The notes: generated by a model not told the origin, from the letters alone. A DNA stretch of 64,000 nt from Bordetella parapertussis (GCA_945862265.1 CAMAXP010000001.1:114188-178187), one strand, 5' to 3'; counted from the stretch's first letter, positions 18,878 to 28,302 are shown. Translations and numbers: made by a program.

Positions 18878-21286
18878 ATGGCTTCCGGCAGCGTTAAACA
18901 GGGCAGTCCGATTCTACGCGGCCCGGGCATGAACGCAGCGATAGTCGCTTTTGCAGTGGGAATTTGGTGGCTGCAACAGCAGGCGGCCCTGCCTGCTTCG
19001 TTCCCGGCGTGGTGGTGGGCGGTGCTGTCGTGCGCGGTCCTCGCGTGGTTCCGGCCTCTGCGGCCCGTTGTGGCCGTGCCCGTGGCCTTCGCGCTCGGCT
19101 TTGCGTGGGCCGCTGGGTGCGCGCAGGGCCGGCTCGGTGAGCGGCTCGCGCCCGAGCTCGAAGGGCGGGACCTCGTCGTCTCCGGCGTGGTGGCGAGCCT
19201 GCCGGCCCTCGGGGAGCGCAGCGTGCGCTTCGAGTTCGACGTCGAGGGCGCCGACGGCGCAAGCACCGGCGTGCCAAAGCGGATCCTGCTCTCGTGGTAT
19301 CGCAGCGGCCTCGCAGCGGGCCTCGATGACACCCCCGCCGCGCTGGCGGACGCCCATGCGATCCACCCGGGCGAGCGTTGGCGCTTCACCGTCAGGCTCA
19401 AGCGCCCGCACGGCAGCGTGAATCCGCACGGGTTCGATTACGAAGGCTGGCTCCTTGAGCGGGGCATAGGCGCCAGCGGCTATGTGCGGCCGCGCGGCGG
19501 GCAGGTGAAGCTCGGCGAGCGCAACTCGCTGTCCGACCGGATCGAGCGGGTGCGCGAAGCCGTGCGCACGCGCTTCCTCGCGGTGCTCGGCGATTCGGAC
19601 ACGGCCGGGATCCTCGTCGCCCTGGTGGTCGGCGACCAGCGCGCCATCGACGCCGAGGACTGGCGCCTGTTCAGCCGCACCGGGGTTACGCACCTCATGT
19701 CGATCTCCGGGCTGCACGTCACGCTGATCTCGGGAATGGTGGCGGCGCTGGTGTCCTTCGGGTGGCGGCGGAGCGGGTCGCTCGCGCTTCGCCTGCCCGC
19801 GCGCAAGGCTGCGGCCGTGGCGGCGACGCTGGCGGCGTTCACCTACACGCTGCTCGCCGGGTTCGGCGTGCCGGCACAACGCACGTTCTTCATGGTGGGG
19901 GCGGTGGCGGCGGCGGTGTGGGCCGGGCGCATGTCATCGCCTTCGCGCGTGCTCGCGCTGGCACTGCTGGCCGTGGTGCTGGTCGACCCCTGGGCTGTGC
20001 TTGCCGCCGGGTTCTGGCTTTCGTTTTGCGCGGTGGGCCTGATCTTCTACGTGACGCAAGGCTGGACGGGACGCGAGTCGTGGCTTGTGCAATGGGCCCG
20101 CGTGCAATGGTCCATGACCGTCGGCCTCGCGCCGATGGCCTTGCTGCTGTTCTCGCAGGTGTCGCTGGTGGGGCCGCTGGCGAACGCGGTGGCGATTCCG
20201 GTCGTCAGCGCAGTCATCACGCCGCTCGCGCTCGTTTGCGCGTTGCTTCCGGTCGATGCCCTGCTGCGGCTCGCGGATGGCCTCACCGTTGTCCTGATGC
20301 ACTTTCTCGAGTGGTGCGACGCCTTGCCGGTGGCGGTGTGGCAGCAACCGGTGCCTCCGGTATGGACAGTCGTGGTCGCAATGCTTGGGGTGCTATGGCT
20401 GGTTGCGCCGCGAGGAGTCCCGCTGCGCTGGGTCGGACTGGTCCTGTTCGCGCCGGCGCTGATGACCGCACCGTCGCGCCCGGCGCAAGGCGAGGCCTGG
20501 ATCACGACGCTCGACGTGGGGCAGGGGCTTGCGGTCGTGGTGCGCACTGCGGAGCACACCTTGCTCTACGACGCAGGCCCGACCTATGGCACCGAGTCCG
20601 ACAGCGGCGAGCGCATCATCGTGCCCTACCTGCGCGCGGTCGGGTCGCTGCGGCTGGATGCCATGGTCGTCACGCACAACGACAGTGACCACAGCGGCGG
20701 GGCGCTGTCGGTCCTGGAGAACGCCGAGGTGCTCGACTTCCTCTCCTCGCTCGAGCCGGGCAACCCGGTGGCGGCAGGCGCACGCAATCCACGCCCGTGC
20801 GTGCGCGGTGACCGCTGGTCTTGGGACGGCGTCGGATTCGAGGTCGTGCATCCTGCGCGTGCCGACTACGAGGGCGGCGTGTTGCGCGTCAACAACCTGT
20901 CCTGCGTGCTGCGGGTAACTACGGCGCACGGGTCGCTGCTGCTGACTGGCGACATCGAGAAGGCCGCGGAGGGGTTGCTCGTCCAGAGGGACGGGGCTGC
21001 GTTGCATGCGGACGTGATGCTGGCGCCGCACCACGGCAGCCGGACTTCGTCGACGGCGGCGTTCGTGGCCGCCGTGCGGCCGCGCTGGCTGATCGTGCCG
21101 GTGGGGTACCGCAACCGCTTCGGCCATCCGCGAGCGGATGTCGTCGCGCGGTACGACGAGGTCGGCGCGCGGATCCTGCGCACAGACCTCGACGGCGCGG
21201 TGACGGTGCGGCTCGCCGCGGGCGGCGTGGAGGCGGCCGGCGAGCGTTCCGCGCATCCGCGGTACTGGCAGGCGTCCCGCCTATAA
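18878..21286 (+). CDS. comEC: DNA internalization competence protein ComEC/Rec2
   Basis: An 802-residue inner-membrane channel for transport of single-stranded DNA during natural transformation. Order: N-terminal helices and DUF4131 OB-like domain (to about 200); the competence domain with multiple helices (about 235-500, beginning ILVALVVGDQRAI and VTHLMSISGLHVTL); and a C-terminal metallo-beta-lactamase-like domain (TTLDVGQGLAVVV, VTHNDSDHSGG, LLTGDIEKAAE, APHHGSRTS). All expected metal ligands are present. The start is ATG 18878; ATG 18929 is possible. Full length suggests a functional gene, but no other competence genes are in the window. Confidence 0.93.
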   Translation: MASGSVKQGSPILRGPGMNAAIVAFAVGIWWLQQQAALPASFPAWWWAVLSCAVLAWFRPLRPVVAVPVAFALGFAWAAGCAQGRLGERLAPELEGRDLVVSGVVASLPALGERSVRFEFDVEGADGASTGVPKRILLSWYRSGLAAGLDDTPAALADAHAIHPGERWRFTVRLKRPHGSVNPHGFDYEGWLLERGIGASGYVRPRGGQVKLGERNSLSDRIERVREAVRTRFLAVLGDSDTAGILVALVVGDQRAIDAEDWRLFSRTGVTHLMSISGLHVTLISGMVAALVSFGWRRSGSLALRLPARKAAAVAATLAAFTYTLLAGFGVPAQRTFFMVGAVAAAVWAGRMSSPSRVLALALLAVVLVDPWAVLAAGFWLSFCAVGLIFYVTQGWTGRESWLVQWARVQWSMTVGLAPMALLLFSQVSLVGPLANAVAIPVVSAVITPLALVCALLPVDALLRLADGLTVVLMHFLEWCDALPVAVWQQPVPPVWTVVVAMLGVLWLVAPRGVPLRWVGLVLFAPALMTAPSRPAQGEAWITTLDVGQGLAVVVRTAEHTLLYDAGPTYGTESDSGERIIVPYLRAVGSLRLDAMVVTHNDSDHSGGALSVLENAEVLDFLSSLEPGNPVAAGARNPRPCVRGDRWSWDGVGFEVVHPARADYEGGVLRVNNLSCVLRVTTAHGSLLLTGDIEKAAEGLLVQRDGAALHADVMLAPHHGSRTSSTAAFVAAVRPRWLIVPVGYRNRFGHPRADVVARYDEVGARILRTDLDGAVTVRLAAGGVEAAGERSAHPRYWQASRL

Positions 21287-22146
21287 TGGGCGCCATGGAA
21301 CCCAAACAGCGCACCGTACAGTGCTTGTCCCCCAGGGGCCTGCACAAGATCGCCTACCTCGAGTGGGGCGACCCTTCCAACAGCAAAGTCCTCATCTGCG
21401 CGCACGGCCTCACGCGCTGCGCGCGGGATTTCGATGCGCTGGCTGCGGCCATGGCGGACCGCTACCGCGTGATCTGCCCGGATACCGCAGGGCGGGGCGC
21501 CTCCGACTGGCTTGCCGATCCGATGCTGTACGGGATCCCGCAGTACGTCGCCGACATGGTGACGCTGATCGCGCGCCTCGATGTCGAGCAGGTCGACTGG
21601 GTGGGCACCTCGATGGGCGGCCTCATCGGCATGGCGCTCGCCGCGCAGCCGGGCGCGCCGATCGCCAAACTCGTGCTGAACGATGCGGGCCCGGTCGTCA
21701 CCAAGGTGTCGCTCGAGCGCATCGCCACCTACGTGGGCATGGCGCCGGTGTTTCCCGACTTTGCAACCGCAGTGCAATATGTGCGCACCGTCAGCGCCTC
21801 GTTCGGGCCGCACACCGACGACGAGTGGAAGTTCCTCACTGAAATCGTCGTTCGCCGGCAGCCCGACGGTCGCTACAAGATGCACTACGACCCGGCGCTC
21901 GCCGAGCCCTTCAAGCACCAGATGCCTGAGGGCGACCTCGAGCTCTGGCCGGTCTATGACGCCATCCGCAGCAAGATGCTGGTCTTGCGCGGTGAGTTGT
22001 CCGACCTGCTGAAGCGCGAAACCTGCGACGCGATGACGCAGCGGGGGCCGAAGGCGGAAATCGTCGAAATCCCCGGCGTAGGTCACGCGCCCACGCTGAT
22101 GCACGCGGACCAGATCGCGATCGTCCGGGACTTCCTCATCGGCTGA
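21286..22146 (+). CDS. Alpha/beta hydrolase
   Basis: A 286-residue serine hydrolase of the alpha/beta fold. The nucleophile elbow is VGTSMGGLIGM (Ser at about residue 110), the oxyanion motif is CAHGLTRCARDFD, and the catalytic His is in VGHAPTLMHADQ near the C-terminus. There is no signal peptide. The first ATG (21286) shares bases with the comEC stop; ATG 21295 (MEPKQRTVQ) is an equally good start and neither has a strong SD. The substrate is not predictable. Confidence 0.85.
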   Translation: MGAMEPKQRTVQCLSPRGLHKIAYLEWGDPSNSKVLICAHGLTRCARDFDALAAAMADRYRVICPDTAGRGASDWLADPMLYGIPQYVADMVTLIARLDVEQVDWVGTSMGGLIGMALAAQPGAPIAKLVLNDAGPVVTKVSLERIATYVGMAPVFPDFATAVQYVRTVSASFGPHTDDEWKFLTEIVVRRQPDGRYKMHYDPALAEPFKHQMPEGDLELWPVYDAIRSKMLVLRGELSDLLKRETCDAMTQRGPKAEIVEIPGVGHAPTLMHADQIAIVRDFLIG

Positions 22147-22238
22147 CCGCCCGGTGTGGGCGCGCCGCGCTTACACCTTGAAACACATTGTTACCAAAAC
22201 GGGCCTCGCTGCCCGGCATTCCGCGCTACGCTGGACGC

Positions 22239-22628
22239 ATGAAGATCCGGACGATCACACCTTTCCTGCTTGCGGGCGCGCTGCTCGCGGGCGCAACGGC
22301 GAGTGGCACGGCGCTGGCCCAGCATCGCTTTCACGGCGGCCCGCGGGTCGGCGTGTACATCGGGGCGCCGATGTTCCCGTACTACTACTCGCCCTACTAT
22401 TACTCGCCCTACTACTACGCCCCCCCGGTCGTCGTGGCGCCAGCAGCGCCGACTGTGTACATCGAGCAGGCGCAGCCCCAGCCCGCGCCGGCCCCACAGC
22501 CACAGGCTGCACCGCAACTGCTCGCCCCGGGCTGGTGGTACTACTGCGCCGAGGGGCAGGGCTACTACCCGTATATCAGGCAATGCCCGGGCGGCTGGCA
22601 GCAGGTCGCACCGCAACCACAAGGCTAA
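22239..22628 (+). CDS. Small secreted Tyr/Pro-rich protein
   Basis: A 129-residue exported protein. ATG 22239 is chosen because it begins a proper signal peptide (MKIRTITPFLLAGALLAGATASGTALAQ). The mature region has tandem YYYSP units, then a PQPAPAPQPQ linker. It ends in GWWYYCAEGQGYYPYIRQCP, a short Cys-pair motif shared by small envelope proteins of betaproteobacteria. The next gene, a glycine-zipper lipoprotein, starts 2 nt later, so they form an operon. Function unknown; an envelope or surface role is inferred. Confidence 0.7.
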   Translation: MKIRTITPFLLAGALLAGATASGTALAQHRFHGGPRVGVYIGAPMFPYYYSPYYYSPYYYAPPVVVAPAAPTVYIEQAQPQPAPAPQPQAAPQLLAPGWWYYCAEGQGYYPYIRQCPGGWQQVAPQPQG

Positions 22629-22630
22629 CC

Positions 22631-23176
22631 ATGACCATGAACCGAAAAATATGCGTACTCCTGCCGGCCGTGCTGCTGCTCAGCGCGTGCGCCACCATCC
22701 CGGACGGCCCCGGCGTGCTGGTGCTGCCCGGCACCGGCAAGAGCTTCGACGAGTTCAAGGCCAATGACTTCGAATGCAGGCAGTACGCGAGCAGCCAGAT
22801 CGGGGGGTCTTCGCCCAACGATGCAGCGGCCAATGACGGCGTGAAGAGCGCTGCCGTCGGCGCCGCAGTGGGCGCGGCCGCAGGTGCGCTGATCGGCGGC
22901 GGCCGGGGCGCGGGAACCGGCGCGGGCGCAGGCCTTATTGTCGGCGGGCTGGCGGGATCCGGATCGGGCCAGCAGTCGGGGCGCAACCTGCAGCAGCGTT
23001 ACGATTTCGCCTACCAGCAGTGCATGTATGCGCGCGGCAACCGGGTCCCGGTGTCGGGGCGGTTCGAAACCGCCCCGAGCGGCACGACTGCGCCCGTGCT
23101 GCAGCAACCCGCCGCCGTGACGCCTCCCCCGCCGCCGCCGGGCAGTCCTCCTCCCCCGCCGCCGGCGACCCGTTAG
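22631..23176 (+). CDS. Glycine-zipper lipoprotein
   Basis: A 181-residue putative lipoprotein: lipobox LLLSAC (Cys at about residue 19), a conserved soluble segment (FDEFKANDFECRQYASSQIGG), then a glycine-zipper membrane hairpin (AAVGAAVGAAAGALIGGGRG to GLIVGGLAGSG). The conserved RYDFAYQQCMYARGNRVP follows, and then a Pro-rich tail. Translation starts at ATG 22631 or ATG 22637. The family is thought to reside in the outer membrane; the role is unknown. Coupled to the preceding small secreted protein gene. Confidence 0.78.
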   Translation: MTMNRKICVLLPAVLLLSACATIPDGPGVLVLPGTGKSFDEFKANDFECRQYASSQIGGSSPNDAAANDGVKSAAVGAAVGAAAGALIGGGRGAGTGAGAGLIVGGLAGSGSGQQSGRNLQQRYDFAYQQCMYARGNRVPVSGRFETAPSGTTAPVLQQPAAVTPPPPPPGSPPPPPPATR

Positions 23177-23185
23177 CCACCCGGC

Positions 23186-23228
23186 TTGACATTACCTGCC
23201 TTGGCAGGCAATTTGCTGCCTTGGCAGC
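23186..23228 (+). promoter_or_regulatory. Promoter and twin operators of the marR-efflux operon
   Basis: A -35 TTGACA (23186-23191) is followed 17 bp later by a weak -10 (CAATTT, 23209-23214). Two near-identical dyads, CCTGCCTTGGCAGG (23195-23208) and GCTGCCTTGGCAGC (23215-23228), start exactly 20 bp apart, so they lie on the same face of the helix. One covers the spacer and the other the start region. This fits autorepression by the MarR protein encoded 15 bp downstream. Confidence 0.75.
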
Positions 23229-23243
23229 TAATTGAGGTCGGGC

Positions 23244-23687
23244 ATGGGGCTCTACCGCGCGGAAACCTACCGCGTCGAAGACAGTGTGGGATTCCAGATC
23301 ACGCGCCTGCGCGCGGCTGTCTTCGCGGCGGTCGATCGTGAAGTCACGCCCTGGGGCATTTCGTCGGCGCAGGGCGCGATCCTGATCTACATCGCGCATG
23401 GCCGCGGCAACCGCGCGGCCGACATCGCGCGCGACTACAGCTACGACACCGGGTCGATGACCCGCATGATCGACCGGCTGGTCAAGAAAGGCCTGATCCG
23501 GCGCGTGCGCGACGAAGCCGATCGGCGCTCGGTCCGCCTCGAACTCACCCCGAAGGGAACCAAGCTCACCGACGAACTGCCTGCAGTCGCCGCGCGGGCG
23601 CTCAACAAGCTCCTGCGCGGCTTCAGCCGCCCCGAACTCGACCAGCTCAAGGGCTACCTCGACCGGATGCTCGCCAATGCGGACTGA
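23244..23687 (+). CDS. MarR-family transcriptional regulator
   Basis: A 147-residue MarR-type repressor. The winged helix is visible in ADIARDYSYDTGSMTRMIDRLVKKGLIRRVRDEADRRSVRLELTPKG by its recognition helix and DRR wing (about residues 55-105). It starts at ATG 23244 behind GAGGTCGGGC. It is the first gene of an efflux operon, like EmrR/MprA upstream of emrAB, and two dyad operators lie just before it. It probably derepresses the pump when it binds a drug-like ligand. Confidence 0.9.
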   Translation: MGLYRAETYRVEDSVGFQITRLRAAVFAAVDREVTPWGISSAQGAILIYIAHGRGNRAADIARDYSYDTGSMTRMIDRLVKKGLIRRVRDEADRRSVRLELTPKGTKLTDELPAVAARALNKLLRGFSRPELDQLKGYLDRMLANAD

Positions 23688-25110
23688 GCGCAGGGGCCTC
23701 CTCGCTGCGCTGGCGGCGATCCTGCTCGCAGGATGCGTGACGCCGGTCGAGCGAACGACGCCGGCGGCGCAAGTCCTCGGCGCTGACAAAGTCGAAGCCT
23801 CCCGCGTGCTGGCTCCGGATGCCGCTGGCGGCTGGCCCCAGGCGCGCTGGTGGGCCGTCTTCGGCGACCGGCAGCTCGATGCGCTGGTCGACGAGGCCCT
23901 GGCCGGACACCCGACGCTGCGCATCGCCCAGGCGCGGCTCGCGCAGGCTTCCGCGCTGGTGGATGCCGCCGTCGCGAGCGCGTCGCCCGGCGTGACCGGC
24001 GGGCTCGACGTCCTGCACCAGCGTTTCAGCGTGAGCGGCACCGTGCCGCCGCCGGTGGCCGGCACGACCCGCACGACCGCGCGCCTGTCGATGGACTTCA
24101 GCTACGAGCTCGACTACGCGAACCGCAACGATGCAGCGATCGCCGCGGCACGCGCGACCGAGGCTGCGGCGGGAGCCGATGCGCAGGCGGCGCGCCTTGC
24201 GCTGTCGTCCGCCGTGGCGCGGGCCTATTTCCAGCTGCAGGCGCTGTTCGCGCAGCGCGAGATCCTCGGCCGTGAGCGCGAGCAGGCCGAGCGGCGCGTC
24301 GGGCTGGTCCGCCAGCGGGTCTCGGCAGGCCTCGAGACCGAAGCCCTGCTGGGCCGGGTGGGCGCGGTGCCGCCGGGGCTGCGCGCGAGCGTGGCGCAAC
24401 TCGATGCAGCGGTCGCGCTGGCGCGCAATCAGCTGGGTACGCTGACAGGGAAGGGCCCGGACCGCGGACTGTCGATTGCGGCCGTCTCTTCAAGCGTCTC
24501 CTCCCCCGGTGCGTCCGGGCTGCCGCCGGCCCTGCCGCTCGACCTGCTCGGACGGCGGCCCGACCTGGTCGCTGCGCGCTGGCGCGTTGAAGCGGCCGTG
24601 GGCGAAATCGATGTCGCGCGCAAGCGCTTCCTCCCGAACGTCAATCTCATTGCCTTTGCCGGCCTCGCCTCGCTCGGGATGGATCGCCTGCTCGCTGCGG
24701 GCAGCGGCATCGGCGGCGCAGGCCCGGCCGTGCGGCTGCCGCTGTTTGCCGCAGGGGGGCTGCAGGCCGGCCTGCGCGGCCGCGAAGCCGACTACGACCT
24801 CGCCGTGGAGCGATACAACGAATTGCTGCTGGAGGCCGTGCGCGAAGTGGCCGACCAGGTGCAGACGCGCCGCGTGCTCGAGTCGGAGCGCGCCGAGCGC
24901 CGCCTCGCCTACGAGGCCACCGAGCGGGCCCGCCGGGTCGCGCTCGAACGTTATGCCGCGGGGATCGCCAATTACCTCGAGGTCCTGGATGCCGAAGCAC
25001 CGCTCTATGAACTGCAGAGGCGGGCGTCCGATTTGAGCGCACGCGCGCAGCTGGCCGAGGTCGGCCTCTACCGCGCGCTGGGCGGGGGATACGAAGATGG
25101 TCGCAGGTAG
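23677..25110 (+). CDS. Outer-membrane efflux lipoprotein (TolC/NodT family)
   Basis: A 477-residue outer-membrane factor with a lipoprotein signal (LLAALAAILLAGC). Two OEP repeats are visible by the paired helical segments (LVDEALAGHPTLRIAQARLAQA and RRPDLVAARWRVEAAVGEIDVARKRFLPNV). It forms the trimeric exit duct of a tripartite pump. It overlaps marR by 11 bp and emrA by 14 bp, making a compact regulator-OMF-MFP-MFS operon. Confidence 0.92.
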   Translation: MRTERRGLLAALAAILLAGCVTPVERTTPAAQVLGADKVEASRVLAPDAAGGWPQARWWAVFGDRQLDALVDEALAGHPTLRIAQARLAQASALVDAAVASASPGVTGGLDVLHQRFSVSGTVPPPVAGTTRTTARLSMDFSYELDYANRNDAAIAAARATEAAAGADAQAARLALSSAVARAYFQLQALFAQREILGREREQAERRVGLVRQRVSAGLETEALLGRVGAVPPGLRASVAQLDAAVALARNQLGTLTGKGPDRGLSIAAVSSSVSSPGASGLPPALPLDLLGRRPDLVAARWRVEAAVGEIDVARKRFLPNVNLIAFAGLASLGMDRLLAAGSGIGGAGPAVRLPLFAAGGLQAGLRGREADYDLAVERYNELLLEAVREVADQVQTRRVLESERAERRLAYEATERARRVALERYAAGIANYLEVLDAEAPLYELQRRASDLSARAQLAEVGLYRALGGGYEDGRR

Positions 25111-26233
25111 GCGCCGACGCGGCGTCCTGGTCGTGCTGTTCCTGGTGTTTGCCACGCTGGCCATCGGCTGGGCGCTGTGGTGGCACCTCACCGGGCGCTG
25201 GTACGAGAGTACCGACAACGCGTACGTGGCCGGCCATGTCGTCCAGGTCACGCCGCAGCAGGCCGGAACGGTCGTGGCGATCGGCGCCGACGACACCGAC
25301 CGGGTGCAGGCGGGGCAGGTGCTGGTGAAGCTGGACGCGACCGATGCGCGGGTGGCGCTGGCGCAGGCCGAGGCGCAGCTTGCCCAGGCCGTGCGCGAGG
25401 TGCGCACGTTCTACGCGCGCAACGCCGCCCTGGAGGCGCTGCAGGCGCAGCGCGCGAGCGAGCTGGCGAAAGCGGAGGAAGACCTGGCCCGGCGCAGCCC
25501 ACTGGCGGCAACCGGCGCGGTCTCGAAGGAAGACGTGGAGCACGCCCGCAATGCGGTGGAGACCGCGCGCGCCGCGCTGGCGGCCTCACGCGAGGATCTC
25601 GTCACCAACCGGGTGCGCACCGACGGCACCAGCATTGCAAAGCATCCGGGCGTTGCGGCCGCAGCGGGGCGCGTCCGCGAGGCCTTCCTCGCCCTGCAAC
25701 GCACCGAGATCGTCGCGCCGGTTGCAGGGTACGTTGCGCGGCGCACGGTCCAGGTGGGCCAGCGCGTGGCATCCGGCGCGCTGCTGATGGCGGTGGTGCC
25801 GCTCGACTCCGTCTGGATCGATGCCAACTTCAAGGAAGTCCAGTTGCGTGACATGCGCATCGGGCAGCCCGTGCGGCTCACCGCGGACCTCTATGGCAAC
25901 CGCGCCGAGTATCGCGGCCGCGTCGCCGGGCTGGCGGCGGGCACGGGCGGCGCCTTCGCGCTGCTGCCGCCGCAGAACGCCACCGGCAACTGGATCAAGG
26001 TGGTGCAGCGCCTGCCGGTGCGCATCGCGCTCGAGCCGGGCCAGCTTGCAGCGCACCCGCTGCTGGTGGGGCTGTCGATGCACGTGGACGTGGAGATCCG
26101 TGACACGGGCGGCGCACAGCTCGCCGCCGCGCCGCGCGCGAACCCGGCCTGGGCCCCGGCGGCGCTGGCCAGGCCCACCGAGGATGCCGAGGCGCGCGTG
26201 CAGGTCCTCATCGCCGCGAATCTAGGAAAATGA
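25097..26233 (+). CDS. emrA: EmrA-like membrane fusion protein
   Basis: A 378-residue periplasmic adaptor of the HlyD/EmrA type. One N-terminal TM helix (VLVVLFLVFATLAIGWALWW) is followed by the hallmark STDNAYVAGHVVQVTPQ. A biotinyl-lipoyl half-domain and an alpha-hairpin (about residues 85-185) come next, then the second lipoyl half and beta-barrel (VWIDANFKEVQLRDMRIGQPV). It links the EmrB pump to the outer-membrane factor. EmrA of E. coli is of similar size. Confidence 0.93.
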   Translation: MVAGRRRRGVLVVLFLVFATLAIGWALWWHLTGRWYESTDNAYVAGHVVQVTPQQAGTVVAIGADDTDRVQAGQVLVKLDATDARVALAQAEAQLAQAVREVRTFYARNAALEALQAQRASELAKAEEDLARRSPLAATGAVSKEDVEHARNAVETARAALAASREDLVTNRVRTDGTSIAKHPGVAAAAGRVREAFLALQRTEIVAPVAGYVARRTVQVGQRVASGALLMAVVPLDSVWIDANFKEVQLRDMRIGQPVRLTADLYGNRAEYRGRVAGLAAGTGGAFALLPPQNATGNWIKVVQRLPVRIALEPGQLAAHPLLVGLSMHVDVEIRDTGGAQLAAAPRANPAWAPAALARPTEDAEARVQVLIAANLGK

Positions 26234-27804
26234 GCGCGCCCGCGCCTGCAGCGCCGGCGGAGGAGGTGCCGCCGCTGGAGGGGATGGAGCGCATGGTGGG
26301 CGCCATCGTGCTCTCGGGTGCGACCTTCATGACCGTGCTCGACGTGACGGTGGCCAACGTGGCTATCCCCACCATCGCCGGCGACCTCGGCGTGAGCCCC
26401 ACGCAGGGCACCTGGATCATCACGTCCTACGCCGTGGCCAACGCGATCGCGATGCCGCTCACCGGTTGGCTCACAACACGCTTCGGGCAGGTGCGGCTGA
26501 TCACGACCTCGATCCTGCTGTTCACCATCGCATCGTGGCTGTGCGCGCTCGCGCCGAATATCGACACGCTGATCGCCTGTCGTGTGCTGCAGGGGCTGGT
26601 GGCCGGGCCGATGGTCCCGCTGTCGCAAGCGCTGCTGCTCGCGACCTTTCCCCGCGAGCGCGCAGGGTTTGCGCTCGCCCTGTGGTCGATGACGGCGCTG
26701 GTCGCGCCCATCACCGGACCGCTCATCGGCGGATGGATCTCCGAAGAGGCTTCCTGGCCGTGGATCTTCTACATCAACATCCCCGTGGGCCTGACCGCGG
26801 CGGCGCTGACCTGGCAGATCTACCGCTCGCGCGAAACGCCGACCCGCAAGGTGCCGGTGGACGTGACCGGCCTCGTGCTGCTCGTGGTGTGGGTGGCATC
26901 GCTGCAGATCATGCTCGACAAGGGCAAGGAGCTCGACTGGTTCAATTCGAGCGAGATCGTGCTGCTCGGATGCGTGGCGGCGGCGGGGTTCGTCACCTTC
27001 CTCGCGTGGGAGCTCATGGACAATGAACATCCCATCGTCGACCTGCGCCTCTTCGCGGTCCGCAACTTCTGGACCGCCACGCTCACGCTGTCGGTCGGGT
27101 ACGCGGTGTTCTTCGGGACTTCAGTGATCCTGCCCCTGTGGCTGCAGACGCTGATGGGCTACACGCAGACCTGGGCGGGCCTGATGATGATCCCGTTCGG
27201 GCTGCTCGCCATGGTCCTCGCGCCGCTGATCGGGAGCAGCATCCAGCGGGGGATGGACATGCGCCTGCTGGCCTGCGGGGGGTTCATCATCTTCGGCGTG
27301 GTGTCGGCCCTGCGGGCGGACTTCGCGCTCGAGGCCGATGCGTGGACGATCGCCATGCCGACCTTCCTGCAGGGCGCGGCGAACGTGATGTTCTTCCTGC
27401 CGCTGACTGCGCTTGCGCTGACCGGCCTGCCCAAGGAGCGCATCCCGGCGGCCACGGGCCTGAATAATTTCATGCGCTTCACTTTCGGGGCGTTCGGGGC
27501 GTCTGCCGGGATCACGCTGTGGGACGACCGCACCAGCCTGCACCGCGCGCAACTGGTCGAGCACGTGACGCCCTACGATCCTCAGGCCGTGGCTGCCCTG
27601 GAGGTGCTCAAGGCGGCCGGGCTGACAGCCGAGCAGGCGCTCGCGCAACTGGAGAGGATGATCGACGCGCAGGCGCGCATGCTGGGGACGGTCGACCTGT
27701 TCTGGTTCTCGGGCTGGTTGTTCATCGCGCTCGCCGGGATGGTGTGGATCGCGCGGCCGGTGCGCCAGGCGGGCAAGGAGGAAGGGGCGACGGCGGAGGT
27801 GTAG
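26230..27804 (+). CDS. emrB: EmrB/QacA-type MFS multidrug exporter (DHA2)
   Basis: A 524-residue 14-TM drug:H+ antiporter of the DHA2 family. Motif D1-like LDVTVANVAIPTIAGDLGVSP is near the N-terminus, GWLTTRFGQVR is motif A, and motif C (ITGPLIGGWISEEASWPWIFYINIPVG) is mid-protein. Its ATG overlaps the emrA stop (ATGA). The likely role is efflux of hydrophobic toxicants across both membranes together with EmrA and the TolC-like protein. Confidence 0.93.
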   Translation: MSAPAPAAPAEEVPPLEGMERMVGAIVLSGATFMTVLDVTVANVAIPTIAGDLGVSPTQGTWIITSYAVANAIAMPLTGWLTTRFGQVRLITTSILLFTIASWLCALAPNIDTLIACRVLQGLVAGPMVPLSQALLLATFPRERAGFALALWSMTALVAPITGPLIGGWISEEASWPWIFYINIPVGLTAAALTWQIYRSRETPTRKVPVDVTGLVLLVVWVASLQIMLDKGKELDWFNSSEIVLLGCVAAAGFVTFLAWELMDNEHPIVDLRLFAVRNFWTATLTLSVGYAVFFGTSVILPLWLQTLMGYTQTWAGLMMIPFGLLAMVLAPLIGSSIQRGMDMRLLACGGFIIFGVVSALRADFALEADAWTIAMPTFLQGAANVMFFLPLTALALTGLPKERIPAATGLNNFMRFTFGAFGASAGITLWDDRTSLHRAQLVEHVTPYDPQAVAALEVLKAAGLTAEQALAQLERMIDAQARMLGTVDLFWFSGWLFIALAGMVWIARPVRQAGKEEGATAEV

Positions 27805-27812
27805 TTTTACAA

Positions 27813-27893
27813 AAACGGCATTTAAACTGACACGAAACGGCGTCCTGAAGGCATTTTAAAAAATAAATGTTCTACTTTTAATGATCAAACGGC
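27813..27893 (+). repeat. Three AAACGGC repeats in an AT-rich pocket
   Basis: AAACGGC occurs at 27813-27819, 27835-27841 (22 bp later, two helical turns) and 27887-27893. They lie in the AT-rich intergenic stretch between emrB and the end of hepT. No gene is readable here. The repeats could be binding sites or coincidental. Confidence 0.35.
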
Positions 27894-27936
27894 ATACGTC
27901 CCCTCCCTTTTCATAAGGGCAGATTTGAGGTCGGGA

Positions 27937-28302
27937 CTACGCTAGGGTGAGCGCTTTCAGCAGCGCGAGCGCCTGGGATTCCATCGCAGGAAAATCGCGC
28001 TTCACTGTATGCCAGACCGTGTCGAGATCGACTGCGAAGTAACCGTGCGAGATGCGGTCACGCATTCGTATGGCCTGGGTCCACGGGACCTCGGGATGGC
28101 CGGCTGCGAATTCCGGATCCTGGCGAACTATGTTGCGGGCTGCTTCGCCAACAATCTCTATGTTGCGCATTACCGCATCCTGCACGAGCGTCTGCGACTG
28201 GAAGGCGGCGAGATCCATCCCTGCTGTGTATTTGCGGATGCGAGCGACTGCTTCGAGCAGATGGCCTAGATAGTCTGCCGTACGGCGTGCCGGTTCGATC
28301 AT
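27937..28302 (-). CDS. hepT: HepT-like ribonuclease toxin (DUF86)
   Basis: A 121-residue all-helical HEPN toxin. The RxxxxHxY motif is visible as RDRISHGYF (about residues 81-89), the catalytic and tyrosine-AMPylation site in HepT proteins. The remainder (MIEPARRTADYLGHLLEAVARIRKYT, DAVMRNIEIVGEAARNI) is typical of DUF86. It lies 14 bp downstream of mntA on the same strand, the standard order. The predicted activity is RNA cleavage held off by MntA. Confidence 0.92.
   Translation of the reverse strand: MIEPARRTADYLGHLLEAVARIRKYTAGMDLAAFQSQTLVQDAVMRNIEIVGEAARNIVRQDPEFAAGHPEVPWTQAIRMRDRISHGYFAVDLDTVWHTVKRDFPAMESQALALLKALTLA

Noticed and set aside
21281..21288. TATAAT-like sequence at the comEC stop as promoter of the hydrolase gene
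   Set aside because: It overlaps the comEC stop and the first ATG with no matching -35; a read-through operon is simpler.
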